Positions 1-10,832 of a DNA stretch of 64,000 nucleotides are shown here, piece after piece. Positions within the stretch are counted from its first letter, which is position 1; each line of letters starts with the position of its first letter. The translations under genes were made by a program, and so were the position numbers. The notes beneath the pieces were generated by a model. That model did no database searches and had not been told where the DNA came from. It saw only the letters and a list, made by a program, of their open reading frames with translations. The DNA lies in assembly GCA_020161795.1 (NCBI GenBank), contig JAIUOR010000066.1, positions 1 to 64,000 on the forward strand. Reading direction: 5' to 3'. This DNA is from Actinomycetota bacterium. Its GTDB lineage: Bacteria; Actinomycetota; Actinomycetes; Propionibacteriales; Propionibacteriaceae.

Positions 1-1
1 G

Positions 2-556
2 GGCGTCTCCGGCATCACCGACCTGATCACCACCCCGGGCCTGATCAACCTCGACTTCGCCGACGTGAAGGCGATCATGCAGAACGCCGGCTCGGCGCTG
101 ATGGGCATCGGCTCGGCCCGCGGCGAGGACCGCGCCCGGGCCGCCGCCGAGATGGCGGTCAGCTCGCCGCTGCTGGAGGCCAGCATCGACGGCGCGCACG
201 GCGTCCTGCTCTCGATCGCCGGTGGCTCCGACCTGGGCCTGTTCGAGGTCTCGGCCGCCGCCCAGCTCATCGAGCAGTCCGCCCACGAGGACGCCAACAT
301 CATCTTCGGCACCGTCATCGACGACTCGCTCGGCGACGAGGTGCGGATCACCGTGATCGCGGCCGGCTTCGACGGCGGCATGCTGCCCAAGCAGCGCCCG
401 CGCCCGGCCGTGACCCGTCCGGCCGAACCGGCCGTCGCGGCCTCCCGTCCGAGCCCGGTGGAGCCGCCGGCGGCGGCCTCCCCGGCGACCCCCGCCGCCC
501 AGCCGTGGCAGCCGGAGGCCGACGACGACCTGGATGTGCCCGACTTCCTGAAGTAA
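2..556 (+). CDS. ftsZ: Cell division GTPase FtsZ, C-terminal part
   Basis: FtsZ is the tubulin-like GTPase that forms the cytokinetic ring. Only the last 184 residues are here; the nucleotide-binding half lies before the window, and the frame is open from base 2. Seen: the T7 loop NLDFADVK, which completes the GTPase site of the neighbouring subunit; the C-terminal beta domain; a Pro/Ala-rich linker; and the acidic tail [11 protein letters not shown], which in this family binds SepF and other membrane tethers. pgeF and sepF follow directly, the usual actinobacterial division-cluster order. Nothing in the visible part looks abnormal. Confidence 0.97.
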   Translation, partial: GVSGITDLITTPGLINLDFADVKAIMQNAGSALMGIGSARGEDRARAAAEMAVSSPLLEASIDGAHGVLLSIAGGSDLGLFEVSAAAQLIEQSAHEDANIIFGTVIDDSLGDEVRITVIAAGFDGGMLPKQRPRPAVTRPAEPAVAASRPSPVEPPAAASPATPAAQPWQPEADDDLDVPDFLK

Positions 557-570
557 GCACTGGCCAGCGG

Positions 571-1341
571 GTGTTCTCCCATCGAAACGACCCCGCGTCC
601 GACGGCGTCGGCGTCGCGTTCACCGACCGGGAGGGCGGCTTCTCGCCCGGCCCGCTCGGCTCGCTGAACCTGGGGCGTACCGACGTCGACGACCTCGACG
701 CGCTGCGGGCGAACTTCCGGGCCGTGCGCGCCGCTCTGGATCTCGCCCAGGTGGTGGCGGTGCGGCAGGTGCACGGCACCGACGTCCTGGCGGTGGACGA
801 AGCCCTGCTCGCCTCCTGGAGCGACGACTCCTGGCTGGGGGCCTCGGTTCCCGGCGCCCCGCGGGCGCCCGTCGCCGACGCGCTGGTGACCACTCTCCCG
901 GGGGTGGGTCTGGCGATCCGGGTGGCCGATTGCCTGCCGGTGCTCTTCGCCGACCGCGAGGCCGGCGTGGTCGCGGCCGCGCACGCCGGGCGGGTCGGCC
1001 TGGCCGCCGGTGTCCTGACCGCCACGCTGGCCAGCATGGCCGAGTTGGGGGCTGCCGAGATCACCGCCTGGATCGGCCCGCACGTCTGCGCGGCCTGCTA
1101 CGAGGTTCCCGCAGCCATGCGGGACGAGGTCGCCGCCGTCCTCCCGGACGCCTGGGCGACCACTCCGCAGGGGACACCGGCGCTCGATCTCGGCGCGGCG
1201 GCCGCCTGGCAACTGCGGACCGCGGGCTGCCGGGTGATCCGGGCGGATCCCTGCACGCGCGAGACCGCAGGCCTGCACTCCCACCGCCGCGATGGTGCGG
1301 CGGCGGGCCGCCAGGCCGGGATCGTCTGGCTGCCGGGCTGA
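571..1341 (+). CDS. pgeF: Purine nucleoside phosphorylase/peptidoglycan editing factor (YfiH/LACC1 family)
   Basis: 256-residue member of the YfiH/YlmD/LACC1 family. Family enzymes are zinc-dependent purine nucleoside phosphorylases/adenosine deaminases and have also been linked to editing of peptidoglycan precursors. The three zinc ligands are visible: His68 (QVHGTD), Cys121 (ADCLPV) and His138 (AHAGRVG), plus the late CAACYEV segment. I chose the GTG at 571, just behind the ftsZ stop, because the protein then begins VFSHRNDP as in homologues; an in-frame ATG at 505 would overlap ftsZ by 52 bases and adds an unlikely Arg-rich leader. A position between ftsZ and sepF is typical for actinobacteria. 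The exact substrate is not readable from sequence. Confidence 0.9.
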   Translation: MFSHRNDPASDGVGVAFTDREGGFSPGPLGSLNLGRTDVDDLDALRANFRAVRAALDLAQVVAVRQVHGTDVLAVDEALLASWSDDSWLGASVPGAPRAPVADALVTTLPGVGLAIRVADCLPVLFADREAGVVAAAHAGRVGLAAGVLTATLASMAELGAAEITAWIGPHVCAACYEVPAAMRDEVAAVLPDAWATTPQGTPALDLGAAAAWQLRTAGCRVIRADPCTRETAGLHSHRRDGAAAGRQAGIVWLPG

Positions 1342-1422
1342 CCCCCGCGCCGCGTGTCGTCCACGACCCGTGCCCGCGCGCCGGTTAGCCTTCTGACGGA
1401 ATCTGTAGCGAGGGGTGTCGAG

Positions 1423-1887
1423 ATGGCTGAACGTTTGAAGAAGGCCGCGGTGTGGCTTGGGCTGGTCTCCGACCAGGGCTATGCCGACGAGGTCGCGTCG
1501 AGCGTCGACGACGTCACCGAGGAAGTGGCCACCCAGGGCTCCGGGCTGCCGGCGACCGTCACCGAGCTGGAATCCCGCCGCAGCGTCGCTCCCGCCCCCA
1601 GGACGGCCGATCTGAGCCGGATCATCACCGTCCACCCGCGCACCTACAACGAGGCGCGCACCATCGGGGAGAATTTCCGCGACGGCGTCCCGGTGATCAT
1701 GAACCTCTCCGACATGGAGGATGTGGACGCCAAGCGGCTGGTCGATTTCGCCGCCGGGCTCATCTTCGGTCTGCATGGCAGTATTGAGCGCATCACCAGC
1801 AAGGTCTTCCTGCTGTCGCCGCACAACGTGAACGTTGCCGCGGAGGACAAGGAACGCATCGCGGGTGGGTTCTTCAACCAGTCCTGA
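1423..1887 (+). CDS. sepF: Cell division protein SepF
   Basis: 154-residue SepF, the membrane anchor of the Z ring in actinobacteria, which lack FtsA. Seen: an N-terminal amphipathic segment ([14 protein letters not shown]) suited to membrane binding; a variable linker; and the conserved core from about residue 70 ([14 protein letters not shown], then VIMNLSDM and [12 protein letters not shown]) that dimerises and binds the FtsZ tail. The ATG at 1423 has an AGGGG Shine-Dalgarno and gives the standard N terminus; an in-frame ATG at 1354 is too far upstream. It lies between pgeF and a YggT gene. Confidence 0.95.
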   Translation: MAERLKKAAVWLGLVSDQGYADEVASSVDDVTEEVATQGSGLPATVTELESRRSVAPAPRTADLSRIITVHPRTYNEARTIGENFRDGVPVIMNLSDMEDVDAKRLVDFAAGLIFGLHGSIERITSKVFLLSPHNVNVAAEDKERIAGGFFNQS

Positions 1888-1905
1888 CATCCGGAGGTTC
1901 CAGGC

Positions 1906-2187
1906 GTGATCGGTACCCTCATCGGCTACGCCATCTGGCTGTATCTCATGGTCCTCACCGCCCGGGCCGTGTTGTCGTTCGTGCCGCTGCTGATCCGTGA
2001 CTGGCAGCCGCGCGGAGTGGTGCTGGTGATCGCCGAGATCGTCTACACCCTCACCGATCCGCCCCTGCGCCTCCTGCGCAAGGTGTTGCCACCGGTGCAA
2101 TTGGGTGGCGCGCAACTCGATCTGGGCTTTCTGGTGTTGTTCATGCTGCTTTCGATCGCGATGCGGATCGTCCCGGCGATGCTGTGA
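1906..2187 (+). CDS. YggT family small membrane protein
   Basis: 93-residue integral membrane protein of the YggT family, with two hydrophobic segments (about residues 3-25 and 70-92) separated by a basic loop containing the family signature region TDPPLRLLRKVLPP. It starts at GTG 1906 with GGAGG 10 bases upstream and follows sepF by 18 bases, so the two are probably cotranscribed. The family sits beside sepF and divIVA in most actinobacteria and many Firmicutes, and a role in division or envelope maintenance is inferred from that context. The molecular function is unknown. Confidence 0.9.
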   Translation: MIGTLIGYAIWLYLMVLTARAVLSFVPLLIRDWQPRGVVLVIAEIVYTLTDPPLRLLRKVLPPVQLGGAQLDLGFLVLFMLLSIAMRIVPAML

Positions 2188-2235
2188 CACCTCGCAACCC
2201 CAACTTGAGAGTCCGGCGCGCTCGCACGATACGTC

Positions 2236-2265
2236 TTGGACTCGCGCATTCCCCTGCATTAGCCT
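2236..2265 (+). promoter_or_regulatory. Candidate promoter of wag31
   Basis: TTGGAC at 2236-2241 and TAGCCT at 2260-2265, 18 bases apart, give a plausible housekeeping promoter with a start near 2272 and a leader of about 50 bases ending in a GAGGTGG Shine-Dalgarno. It matches the actinobacterial TANNNT -10 pattern seen elsewhere in this window. Independent transcription of wag31 is inferred. Confidence 0.5.
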
Positions 2266-2322
2266 GATGGCCGAATCGCCTCGCCGGATCGGCGGGCCGA
2301 CCGTAACGACACGAGGTGGACG

Positions 2323-3396
2323 ATGACCCTGACACTCGAGCAGGTCCGGCAGACCCGCTTTCACCTGGCTCGCCGTAACGGCTACGAGCCAGTCGACGTG
2401 GACAACTTCGTCGACAAGGTCGAGGCGACGCTGTCGCAGCTGACTGAGGAGAACGAGACCCTCCGGCAGCAGGTTGAGACACTCAGCTCGACTGAACCGT
2501 CCAGCATCTTCGTGCCGCACGATGCCGGCGATGCCGAGGGCCTGCGCAACGAACTGCGTGCCCGGGAGGGCGAACTCGAGTCCCTGCGTGCCGAGCTGCG
2601 GAACCGGAACGACGAATCCGGCAGCGAACTCGAATCGCTGCGCGCCGAACTGCGGGCCAGGAGCGATGAGTCGGGCGGCGCGCTCGACTCCATGCGCGCC
2701 GAGTTGCAGGCCAAGATCGATGAGACCAATCGGTTGCAGGAGGAGGCTGCCCGCCTGCAGCAGGAGCTGGCAGGACGCGACCGCGAGTTGGAGTCCCTGC
2801 GCAACGAGGTCGCCCGGCTGCAGCCGTCGGCCGACGGCGACGCCCCCAAGGCCAGCGTCGAGAACATCGTGGTCACCAGCTCCACCGACGCCTCCCCGGC
2901 GGTCGCCCGGCTGCTGCAGATGGCCACCGAGCAGGCGGAGCGACTGGTCGGCGAGTCGCAGGTCGAGGCTTCCCGCCTGGTCGGCGAGGCCCGCACCGAG
3001 GCCGAGTCGGTGATCGACACCGCCAACCGGAAGGCGCACGAGACGCTCACCGATGCCCGCACCCGCGCGGACCGGATCGAGTCCGAGGCGAGGGTCAACG
3101 CCGATCGGGTGACTTCCGACGCGCTGGCACGGGCCGAGGCCGTCAACTCCGAGGCCGAGCACCGCCGTACCGAGCTGTTCACGACCCTCGAGCAGGAGCG
3201 CGACGCCCTGCGCGGCCGGGTCGACAAGCTGCGCGGGTTCGAGGGCAACTACCGGGCCAACCTCATCAACCAGCTGCGCAACCAGATCAAGGCGCTGGAA
3301 GACGCCGTGCTGGAGCCGGAGGACACCCCGGATCTGCTGGCCGATCCGGCGCCGGAGTCGGCCACGCCGCGCCTCGACGCCCTGCTGGAGGACTGA
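2323..3396 (+). CDS. wag31: Polar growth protein Wag31/DivIVA
   Basis: 357-residue DivIVA homologue, the polar scaffold that recruits the cell-wall elongation machinery in actinobacteria. Seen: the N-terminal membrane-binding DivIVA domain (about 1-55; RFHLARRNGYEPVDVDNFV, then a coiled coil), a long central coiled coil, a Pro/Asp-rich break near 160-190, and a second coiled coil (about 190-330) rich in EA and RA pairs. Residues 84-136 contain three consecutive 18-residue repeats beginning E/ALESLRAEL, an apparent internal expansion. ATG 2323 has a GAGGTGG Shine-Dalgarno. A stable hairpin follows the gene. Confidence 0.95.
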   Translation: MTLTLEQVRQTRFHLARRNGYEPVDVDNFVDKVEATLSQLTEENETLRQQVETLSSTEPSSIFVPHDAGDAEGLRNELRAREGELESLRAELRNRNDESGSELESLRAELRARSDESGGALDSMRAELQAKIDETNRLQEEAARLQQELAGRDRELESLRNEVARLQPSADGDAPKASVENIVVTSSTDASPAVARLLQMATEQAERLVGESQVEASRLVGEARTEAESVIDTANRKAHETLTDARTRADRIESEARVNADRVTSDALARAEAVNSEAEHRRTELFTTLEQERDALRGRVDKLRGFEGNYRANLINQLRNQIKALEDAVLEPEDTPDLLADPAPESATPRLDALLED

Positions 3397-3436
3397 CCTC
3401 CCGGGCCCCGCGGCCCAGCTCGATTTCCGCTTCGAT

Positions 3437-3472
3437 CCACGTGCCCTCGGCGAGTCCGCCGGGGGCACGTGG
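3437..3472 (+). terminator. Strong hairpin after wag31
   Basis: Near-perfect stem of 16 pairs: CCACGTGCCC-T-CGGCG, loop AGTC, then CGCCG-G-GGGCACGTGG, with one G-T pair inside. It lies 40 bases after the wag31 stop. There is no real T-run behind it (AGTTGTTG), so it is either a non-canonical terminator or an mRNA 3'-end stabiliser. Confidence 0.6.
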
Positions 3473-3533
3473 AGTTGTTGCCGGCAGATGGTACTCTCCC
3501 TGCTCACGATCATCACGAAGGAGTCAGGCAGCG

Positions 3534-3974
3534 ATGGCAACCCCCGGTTCGGATGCCGCGCAGACGGTGCGCGCGAAAGCCTCCTCGTTCCCGGTCGCCG
3601 AGGGCGAAGATCCCTGGACCGAGGACGAGGTGGAAGAGGTTCGTCAGGAGTTGCTGGCCGACATCAAGCGGATGGAGCGCGCCATCGAGGTGGCCGAGGC
3701 CGGTCTGGCCGATCTGTTCCAGGAGGGCACCGACGGCGCCGGACGCGATCCGGCCGACGTGGGCTCGTCCAACTTCGAACGCGATCAGGAGATGTCGCTG
3801 GCGCAGAACGCCCGGGACATGCTGGAGCAGGCTCAGCTGGCCTACCGGTTGTTCGAGTCCGGCGACTACGGACGGTGTGAATCCTGCGGCAACCCGATCG
3901 GCAAGGATCGGCTGCAGGTCTTCCCGCGCGCGACGATGTGCGTTACCTGCAAGCAGCGGGAGGAGCGGCGATAG
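3534..3974 (+). CDS. TraR/DksA-type C4 zinc-finger protein
   Basis: 146-residue DksA/TraR family protein. Members reach into the RNA polymerase secondary channel, or in actinobacteria (RbpA/CarD-era relatives) have unassigned roles. Seen: a charged helical hairpin (about 30-100, EVEEVRQELLADIKRMERAI) and a C-terminal zinc finger with CESCG, then CVTCKQ, 18 residues apart. The start is ATG 3534 with AAGGAG upstream; an in-frame ATG 93 bases earlier lies inside the preceding hairpin and is unlikely. A TACTCT hexamer at 3492-3497 could be its -10. It precedes lspA, as in many actinobacteria. Whether it acts on polymerase is not shown by sequence. Confidence 0.85.
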   Translation: MATPGSDAAQTVRAKASSFPVAEGEDPWTEDEVEEVRQELLADIKRMERAIEVAEAGLADLFQEGTDGAGRDPADVGSSNFERDQEMSLAQNARDMLEQAQLAYRLFESGDYGRCESCGNPIGKDRLQVFPRATMCVTCKQREERR

Positions 3975-3994
3975 TCATCCAGCCAGAGCCGGTC

Positions 3995-4507
3995 ATGACC
4001 GGCTCGCCGAGGAAATTCCGGCTGCTGGCGGTGGGCATCGCCGCGGCCGGAATCGTGCTCGACCAGGCCACCAAGGCGCTGGCGATCGCGCGGCTGGATC
4101 CGGCGCAGCCGATCGAACTGCTCGGTGGTCTGTTGACGTTGCGGCTGATCCGCAACCCGGGCGCCGCATTCTCGATGGGTGAGGAGTTCACCGTCGTACT
4201 CACCTGCATCGCGATAGCGGCGCTGGCCGGGGTCAGCGGCTGGCTGCTGCCGAAGGTGCGCCACATCGGCTGGGCGGTGGCCACCGGCTGCCTGCTGGCC
4301 GGGATCGTCGGCAACCTGATCGACCGGCTGTTCCGCGAGCCGGGGCCCTTCCACGGGCATGTGATCGACTTCCTGCAGTTGCCGCACTTCGCGATCTTCA
4401 ACGTCGCGGACATGTTCATCACCGCCGCCGCCGTCCTGGTCATCTGGTTGTCGCTGATCACCCAGGTCACCCTGGCCGGCGTCCGGCTCAAGCGAGCCGA
4501 TGGGTAG
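3995..4507 (+). CDS. lspA: Lipoprotein signal peptidase II
   Basis: 170-residue aspartic peptidase that removes signal peptides from diacylated prolipoproteins. Four transmembrane segments are evident. Catalytic aspartates are Asp110 in GNLIDR and Asp139 in FNVADMF; the conserved [12 protein letters not shown] and DQATKALA boxes are also present. The ATG at 3995 (MTGSPRKF) lies 21 bases after the DksA-type gene; an upstream in-frame ATG at 3938 would overlap that gene. The 3' end overlaps the pseudouridine synthase gene by 8 bases, indicating an lspA-rluD operon. Substrates in this window include the lipoproteins at 46709 and 53132. Confidence 0.95.
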   Translation: MTGSPRKFRLLAVGIAAAGIVLDQATKALAIARLDPAQPIELLGGLLTLRLIRNPGAAFSMGEEFTVVLTCIAIAALAGVSGWLLPKVRHIGWAVATGCLLAGIVGNLIDRLFREPGPFHGHVIDFLQLPHFAIFNVADMFITAAAVLVIWLSLITQVTLAGVRLKRADG

Positions 4508-5414
4508 CGTCTGGCTGGTGCCCGACGGCCTGGAGGGCGAGCGGGTGGACGCGGCCGCCGCGCGCATCAGCGGGCTCAGCCGGAGCCGGATCGAGGCGCT
4601 CATCGCCGAGGGTGCGGTGTCGCTGAACGGCCGGACGGTGGCCAAGTCGGAGCGCGTGAGCGCCGGGGAACTGCTGGAGGTCGAGCTCCCGACCGAGCCG
4701 CGGCTGGTCGTGACCCCCCGCGAGGTGGCCGGGATCGGCATCGTCCACGACGATGCCGACATCGTGGTGGTGGACAAGCCGGCCGGGGTGGCCGCGCACC
4801 CCAGCCTGGGCTGGGACGGCCCGTCGGTGGTGGAGCATCTCGCCGCGGCCGGATTCCGGATCTCCACCTCGGGGGCGGCGGAGCGGCAGGGCATCGTCCA
4901 GCGGCTCGACGTCGGCACCTCCGGCCTGATGGTGGTGGCCAAGAGCGAACCCGCCTATACGGCGTTGAAACGGGCCTTCAAGGCGCGCACGGTGCGCAAG
5001 ATCTACCACACCCTGGTGCAGGGCCACCCCGACCCGTTCGAGGGCACCATCGACGCCCCGATCGGACGCCACCCGGGCGCTGAGTACAAGATGGCGGTGA
5101 TCGACGGCGGCCGCCATTCGGTCACCCACTACCGGGTGCTGGAGGCGTTCCGGGCGGTGACCCTGCTGGAGGTGCACCTGGAGACCGGACGCACCCACCA
5201 GATCCGCGTCCACATGCAGGCCATCCGCCACCCCTGCGTGGGCGATCCCACCTATGGCGGCGACCCGGTGCTGGCTGCCCGGCTCGGCCTGGAACGGCAG
5301 TGGCTGCACGCCACTGAGCTCGGCTTCACCCACCCGGGAACCAGCGAGTGGGCGGACTTCACCAGCCCCTATCCGGCCGATCTGGACCATGCCCTGGCGC
5401 TGGTGCGCCAGTAA
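4500..5414 (+). CDS. rluD: RluA/RluD-family 23S rRNA pseudouridine synthase
   Basis: 304-residue RluA-family enzyme that isomerises uridine to pseudouridine in 23S rRNA. Seen: an N-terminal S4 RNA-binding domain (about 12-70, [20 protein letters not shown]), then the catalytic domain with Asp137 in [11 protein letters not shown], the conserved position of the family HRLD motif (His replaced by Gln here), and the closing [16 protein letters not shown] motif. An S4 domain plus this length suggests the RluD subgroup (helix 69), but the exact target cannot be fixed from sequence. It is cotranscribed with lspA (8-base overlap). Confidence 0.88.
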   Translation: MGSVWLVPDGLEGERVDAAAARISGLSRSRIEALIAEGAVSLNGRTVAKSERVSAGELLEVELPTEPRLVVTPREVAGIGIVHDDADIVVVDKPAGVAAHPSLGWDGPSVVEHLAAAGFRISTSGAAERQGIVQRLDVGTSGLMVVAKSEPAYTALKRAFKARTVRKIYHTLVQGHPDPFEGTIDAPIGRHPGAEYKMAVIDGGRHSVTHYRVLEAFRAVTLLEVHLETGRTHQIRVHMQAIRHPCVGDPTYGGDPVLAARLGLERQWLHATELGFTHPGTSEWADFTSPYPADLDHALALVRQ

Positions 5415-5415
5415 C

Positions 5416-5448
5416 CATGGGAGCGCTTCCCGCCCCGCTTCGCCCATG
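5416..5448 (+). terminator. Weak hairpin after the pseudouridine synthase gene
   Basis: CATGGG at 5416-5421 pairs with CCCATG at 5443-5448, with partial GCG/CGC pairing inside. It lies directly behind the stop codon at 5414. There is no T-run, so termination is only a possibility; the stretch up to the pyk promoter otherwise holds nothing recognisable. Confidence 0.3.
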
Positions 5449-5521
5449 ACGGCGCGTGGAACATTCGATTTCGATTGGGCAAACCAAGACGTCACGCGGG
5501 CGGGACCTGGTGCCTGGCGGG

Positions 5522-5533
5522 TAAGGTCTAGGC

Positions 5534-5536
<3 letters not shown>
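5522..5536 (+). promoter_or_regulatory. Leaderless promoter and start of pyk
   Basis: TAAGGT at 5522-5527 is followed after 6 bases by the GTG start of pyk at 5534, so transcription should begin at or beside the start codon. There is no Shine-Dalgarno. The -35 region is not clear. Confidence 0.55.
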
Positions 5537-7703
<2,167 letters not shown>

Positions 7704-7704
<1 letters not shown>

Positions 7705-8405
7705 TGGGCGTGCTCAAGACGCTGGCGATCACCGGGGTCACCCTGGCTGTGATCGGCGGTGGTGCCGTGGTCGGCGACAACATCGCCCGTTCCTACGCCC
7801 AGGATCAGGTCGCCCAGCAGGTTCAGGACGAGTTCGGGCTGGCCGAGCCGCCCACCGTCGAACTCGGCGGCGTGCCCTTCAGCACCTTCTTCGTGACCCG
7901 GCGGGTTCCGTCAGCCAGCCTGCGGGCCACCGACCTGCCGCTGGAGATCTCCGGCCAGCAGGTCACCGTCGACACCGTCGAGATCGTGGCCGAGGATCTG
8001 CAGATCGACGGCGATCGGATCACGATCGGCTCCGGCCGGGCGGACGGACTGGTCGGCTACCCGGCGCTCACCCAGCTTGCCGGCGTCCCGGTGGCGGCCG
8101 GTGCCGAGACCGGACGGGTCCAGGTCAGCTATACCGCCGAACTGTTCGGCCGCGAGCTGGAGGCCGTGGTCTCGGCCATGCCGGCGCTGAACGACGACCG
8201 CGACCGGCTGCTGCTCAACCAGCCACAGATCCAGGTCGCCGGCTTCGAGCTGAGCGAATCTATCGCGCAGTGGATCATCGACGAGCTGGTCGCCCCGATC
8301 CAGCTTGAACTGCCCTACGGGCTGGTCCCGGAGTCGGTGGCCGCCGATGCCTCCGGGGTGCGGGTGGCGGTCACCGCGCAGGACTTCCTGGTTCCGCAGG
8401 AGTGA
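7704..8405 (+). CDS. DUF2993 (LmeA-like) exported phospholipid-binding-type protein
   Basis: 233-residue protein with one N-terminal hydrophobic segment (about 4-24, LAITGVTLAVIGGGAVVG), i.e. exported or membrane-anchored, followed by a domain resembling DUF2993. The best-known member is mycobacterial LmeA, needed for lipomannan elongation and binding phospholipids. Repeated amphipathic strand patterns (VDTVEIVAEDLQIDGDRITI) fit that fold. GTG 7704 overlaps the dapB stop by one base. The 3' end overlaps the convergent GNAT gene by 35 bases. The family call is moderate; a role in cell-envelope glycolipid handling is inference. Confidence 0.7.
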
Positions 8406-8964
8406 TCCTCGCCGCGGAGATGTCGGTGTGCAGCCGGACGAACTTGATCCCGCTGGCGTCGTCCTCGCTGCCCAGTTCGGTGTGGGCTCCGTCCGGCGCC
8501 CAGCCGGCCCCGGTGAGAAAGGCCCGTAGCGGGTCGTCGCTGGCGCGTACCCACCAACTGGCCCGGATGAACCCGTCCGCCCGTAACGTGTCGGCGCAGG
8601 CCTGCAGCAGCCGGGAGCCGTGCCCGAGCCGCTGTGCCAGCGGGTCGATCGCGAACTCGGCCACCAGGCCGTCCTCGGCCGGATTGGCATCCGGATCGTC
8701 GCTGGGCCCGACCGCGGCGAACCCGACCACGCGGTGGCTTCCCTGGCTGGAATCGACCGCGACCAGCACCCGCAGCGTGGCCAGCGGCGGACGCCGGATC
8801 GCCGCCTCCCAGGCTTGCGTCATGGCCGCCAGGTCGGTGGAGTCCAGCAGCTGGGCGGCCACCGGCTCGGCATACAGCTGAGTCCAGGCCCGCCGCTGCA
8901 CCGCGGCTATCCCCGCCGCCTCGGAGGGCAGCGCGAGCCGGACGGAGTGGGGTTGTGCAGTCAC
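8371..8964 (-). CDS. GNAT-family N-acetyltransferase
   Basis: 197-residue GNAT acetyltransferase of unknown substrate. Seen: N-terminal VRLALPSEAAGIAAVQRRAW, typical of the first helix of RimI-like GNATs; a central beta strand VVGFAAVGP; then VAEFAIDPLAQRLGHGSRLL, which carries the Q/R-x-x-G-x-G/A acetyl-CoA pyrophosphate loop (QRLGHG). A late YxxxGF-equivalent reads FLTGAGW. It is transcribed against its neighbours and its 3' end overlaps the DUF2993 gene. Its start faces the RNase J promoter across about 40 bases. Nothing identifies the acceptor. Confidence 0.85.
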   Translation of the reverse strand: MTAQPHSVRLALPSEAAGIAAVQRRAWTQLYAEPVAAQLLDSTDLAAMTQAWEAAIRRPPLATLRVLVAVDSSQGSHRVVGFAAVGPSDDPDANPAEDGLVAEFAIDPLAQRLGHGSRLLQACADTLRADGFIRASWWVRASDDPLRAFLTGAGWAPDGAHTELGSEDDASGIKFVRLHTDISAARITPAEPGSPAR

Positions 8965-9005
8965 CCGCGACAGCCTAGCGGCGCGGCGATGTCATCGCCG
9001 TGGGC

Positions 9006-9021
9006 TAGGGTGTTCGGCGTG
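9006..9021 (+). promoter_or_regulatory. Leaderless promoter and start of RNase J gene
   Basis: TAGGGT at 9006-9011, 7 bases, then GTG at 9019. This decides the start: an in-frame ATG at 8989 would lie upstream of the predicted -10 and so outside the transcript. Confidence 0.6.
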
Positions 9022-10701
9022 CGAGAGACGTTGAAGACACCCCCTGCGTTGCGTCCGGACACCCTGCGGATCATCCCGCTCGGCGGGCTGGGCGACGTTG
9101 GGCGCAACATGGCCACCTTCGAACTCAACGGCGAACTGCTGCTGGTCGACTGCGGCGTGCTGTTCCCCAGCGAGGAGCACCCCGGCGTCGATCTGATTCT
9201 CCCCGGGCTGCACCTGGTGGCCGACCGGCTGAAGGACGTTCGCGCCCTGGTGCTCACCCACGGCCACGAGGATCACATCGGCGCGGTGCCCTACCTGCTG
9301 CGGCGCCGTCCCGACCTCCCGGTCTACGGTTCCCGGCTCACCCTGGCGCTGGTGCGCGAGAAGCTGCGCGAGCACCGGCTGCGCGATGTCGACCTGCGGG
9401 TGGTGGCCGAGGGCGAGAAGGTCAGCGCCGGCGGGTTCAGCCTGGAGTTCCTGGCGGTCAACCACTCCATCCCCGACGCGCTGGCGGTGGTCATCCGCTC
9501 GGTGGCGGGCACCGTGCTGCACACCGGCGACTTCAAGATGGATCAGTTGCCGCTGGACGGCCGGCTGACCGACCTGCCCGGCTTCGCCCGCCTCGGCGAG
9601 GAGGGCCTTGATCTGTTCATGCCCGACTCGACCAATGCCGAGACACCGGGTTTCACCCCCCATGAGATCGACATCGAACCGGCCATGGAGCGGGTCTTCG
9701 CCTCGGCCAAGCAGAAGCTGATCGTGGCCTGCTTCGCCTCCCACGTCCACCGGGTGCAGCAGGTGCTCGACGCCGCCGTCCGGCACGGCCGCAAGGTGGT
9801 CTACGTCGGCCGCTCGATGGTGCGCAACATGACCGTTGCCCGCGAGCTGGGGTACCTGAAGGTGCCGGAGAACACCCTGATCGATCTCAAGCAGATCGAC
9901 AACTACCGCGACGACGAGGTGGTGATCGTCTCCACCGGCTCCCAGGGCGAGCCGCTGAGCGCGCTGTCGCGGATCTCCAACCACGAGCACCCGGTCATCA
10001 CCGCCGGCCCCGGCGACGTGGTGCTGCTGGCCAGCTCGCTGATCCCAGGCAACGAGAACTCGGTGTACCGGGTGATTAACGGCCTGGCCCGCAACGGCGT
10101 CACCGTCGTCCACAAGGGCAACGCCATGGTGCACGTCTCCGGCCACGCCAGCGCGGGGGAGCTGCTCTACTGCTACAACCTGCTCAAGCCCCGCAACGTG
10201 CTGCCCGTCCACGGCGAGATCCGGCACCTGATCGCCAACGCCGAACTCGCCCAGCGCACCGGCGTCCCCGCTGAGCGGACGCTGGTGGTCGAGGACGGTG
10301 CGGTGGTCGACCTGGCCAAGGGCAAGGCCCGCGTGGTTGGCAAGCTGGAATGCGGCTACATCTTCGTGGACGGCTCCACCGTCGGCGACATCGGCGATTC
10401 CGAGCTCACCGATCGCAGGATCCTGGGCGAGGAGGGCTTCATCTCCATCGTGGTGGTGGTGAACTTCCACGACGACACCATCGTCAGCGGGCCCGACATC
10501 CACGCCCGCGGCTTCGCCGAGGACGACACGGTGTTCGACGGCATCCGCACCGAATTGGTGCAGGTGATCCTCAAGGCCATGGCCGACGGCATGGAGGACA
10601 CCTATCAGTTGCAGCAGGTGGTGCGCCGCACGATCGGGCGCTGGGTGAACAACAACTACCGCCGCCGCCCGATGATCCTGCCGATCGTGGTGGCCACCTA
10701 G
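9019..10701 (+). CDS. rnj: Ribonuclease J
   Basis: 560-residue metallo-beta-lactamase/beta-CASP ribonuclease, with 5'-3' exonuclease and endonuclease activity in mRNA decay and rRNA processing. Seen: GGLGDVGRNM; the zinc motif HGHEDHIG at residues 81-88 (His81, His83, Asp85, His86); HTGDFKMD; the beta-CASP part with STGSQGEP; and the C-terminal motif VHVSGHAS. Length is the usual 550-560. The GTG start is set by the promoter hexamer just upstream. Neighbouring dapB is a conserved association; many actinobacteria also have dapA between them, absent here. Confidence 0.96.
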   Translation: MRETLKTPPALRPDTLRIIPLGGLGDVGRNMATFELNGELLLVDCGVLFPSEEHPGVDLILPGLHLVADRLKDVRALVLTHGHEDHIGAVPYLLRRRPDLPVYGSRLTLALVREKLREHRLRDVDLRVVAEGEKVSAGGFSLEFLAVNHSIPDALAVVIRSVAGTVLHTGDFKMDQLPLDGRLTDLPGFARLGEEGLDLFMPDSTNAETPGFTPHEIDIEPAMERVFASAKQKLIVACFASHVHRVQQVLDAAVRHGRKVVYVGRSMVRNMTVARELGYLKVPENTLIDLKQIDNYRDDEVVIVSTGSQGEPLSALSRISNHEHPVITAGPGDVVLLASSLIPGNENSVYRVINGLARNGVTVVHKGNAMVHVSGHASAGELLYCYNLLKPRNVLPVHGEIRHLIANAELAQRTGVPAERTLVVEDGAVVDLAKGKARVVGKLECGYIFVDGSTVGDIGDSELTDRRILGEEGFISIVVVVNFHDDTIVSGPDIHARGFAEDDTVFDGIRTELVQVILKAMADGMEDTYQLQQVVRRTIGRWVNNNYRRRPMILPIVVAT

Positions 10702-10756
10702 TCGGTGATACCCGTCGCGGACCTCGCCCGATTAGGCGACAGCCCGCGATCTCAGG

Positions 10757-10809
10757 TATCGTGATGCGGTCCCCAGCATTGAGCATGAACGTGCCGAGCC
10801 CGCGCTCGG
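10757..10809 (+). promoter_or_regulatory. rpmB promoter and leader hairpin
   Basis: TATCGT at 10757-10762 is a good -10 and predicts a leader of about 65 bases. The leader contains the hairpin CCGAGC-CCGC-GCTCGG at 10794-10809, ending 11 bases before the GAGGAG Shine-Dalgarno. A role in regulating L28 is only a possibility. Confidence 0.45.
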
Positions 10810-10832
10810 TGAGAGATTACGAGGAGAATCCA

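Noticed and set aside
8620-9018. RNase J frame open far upstream of GTG 9019
   Set aside because: The upstream part is antisense to the GNAT gene and lacks homology; the promoter hexamer at 9006 fixes the start.
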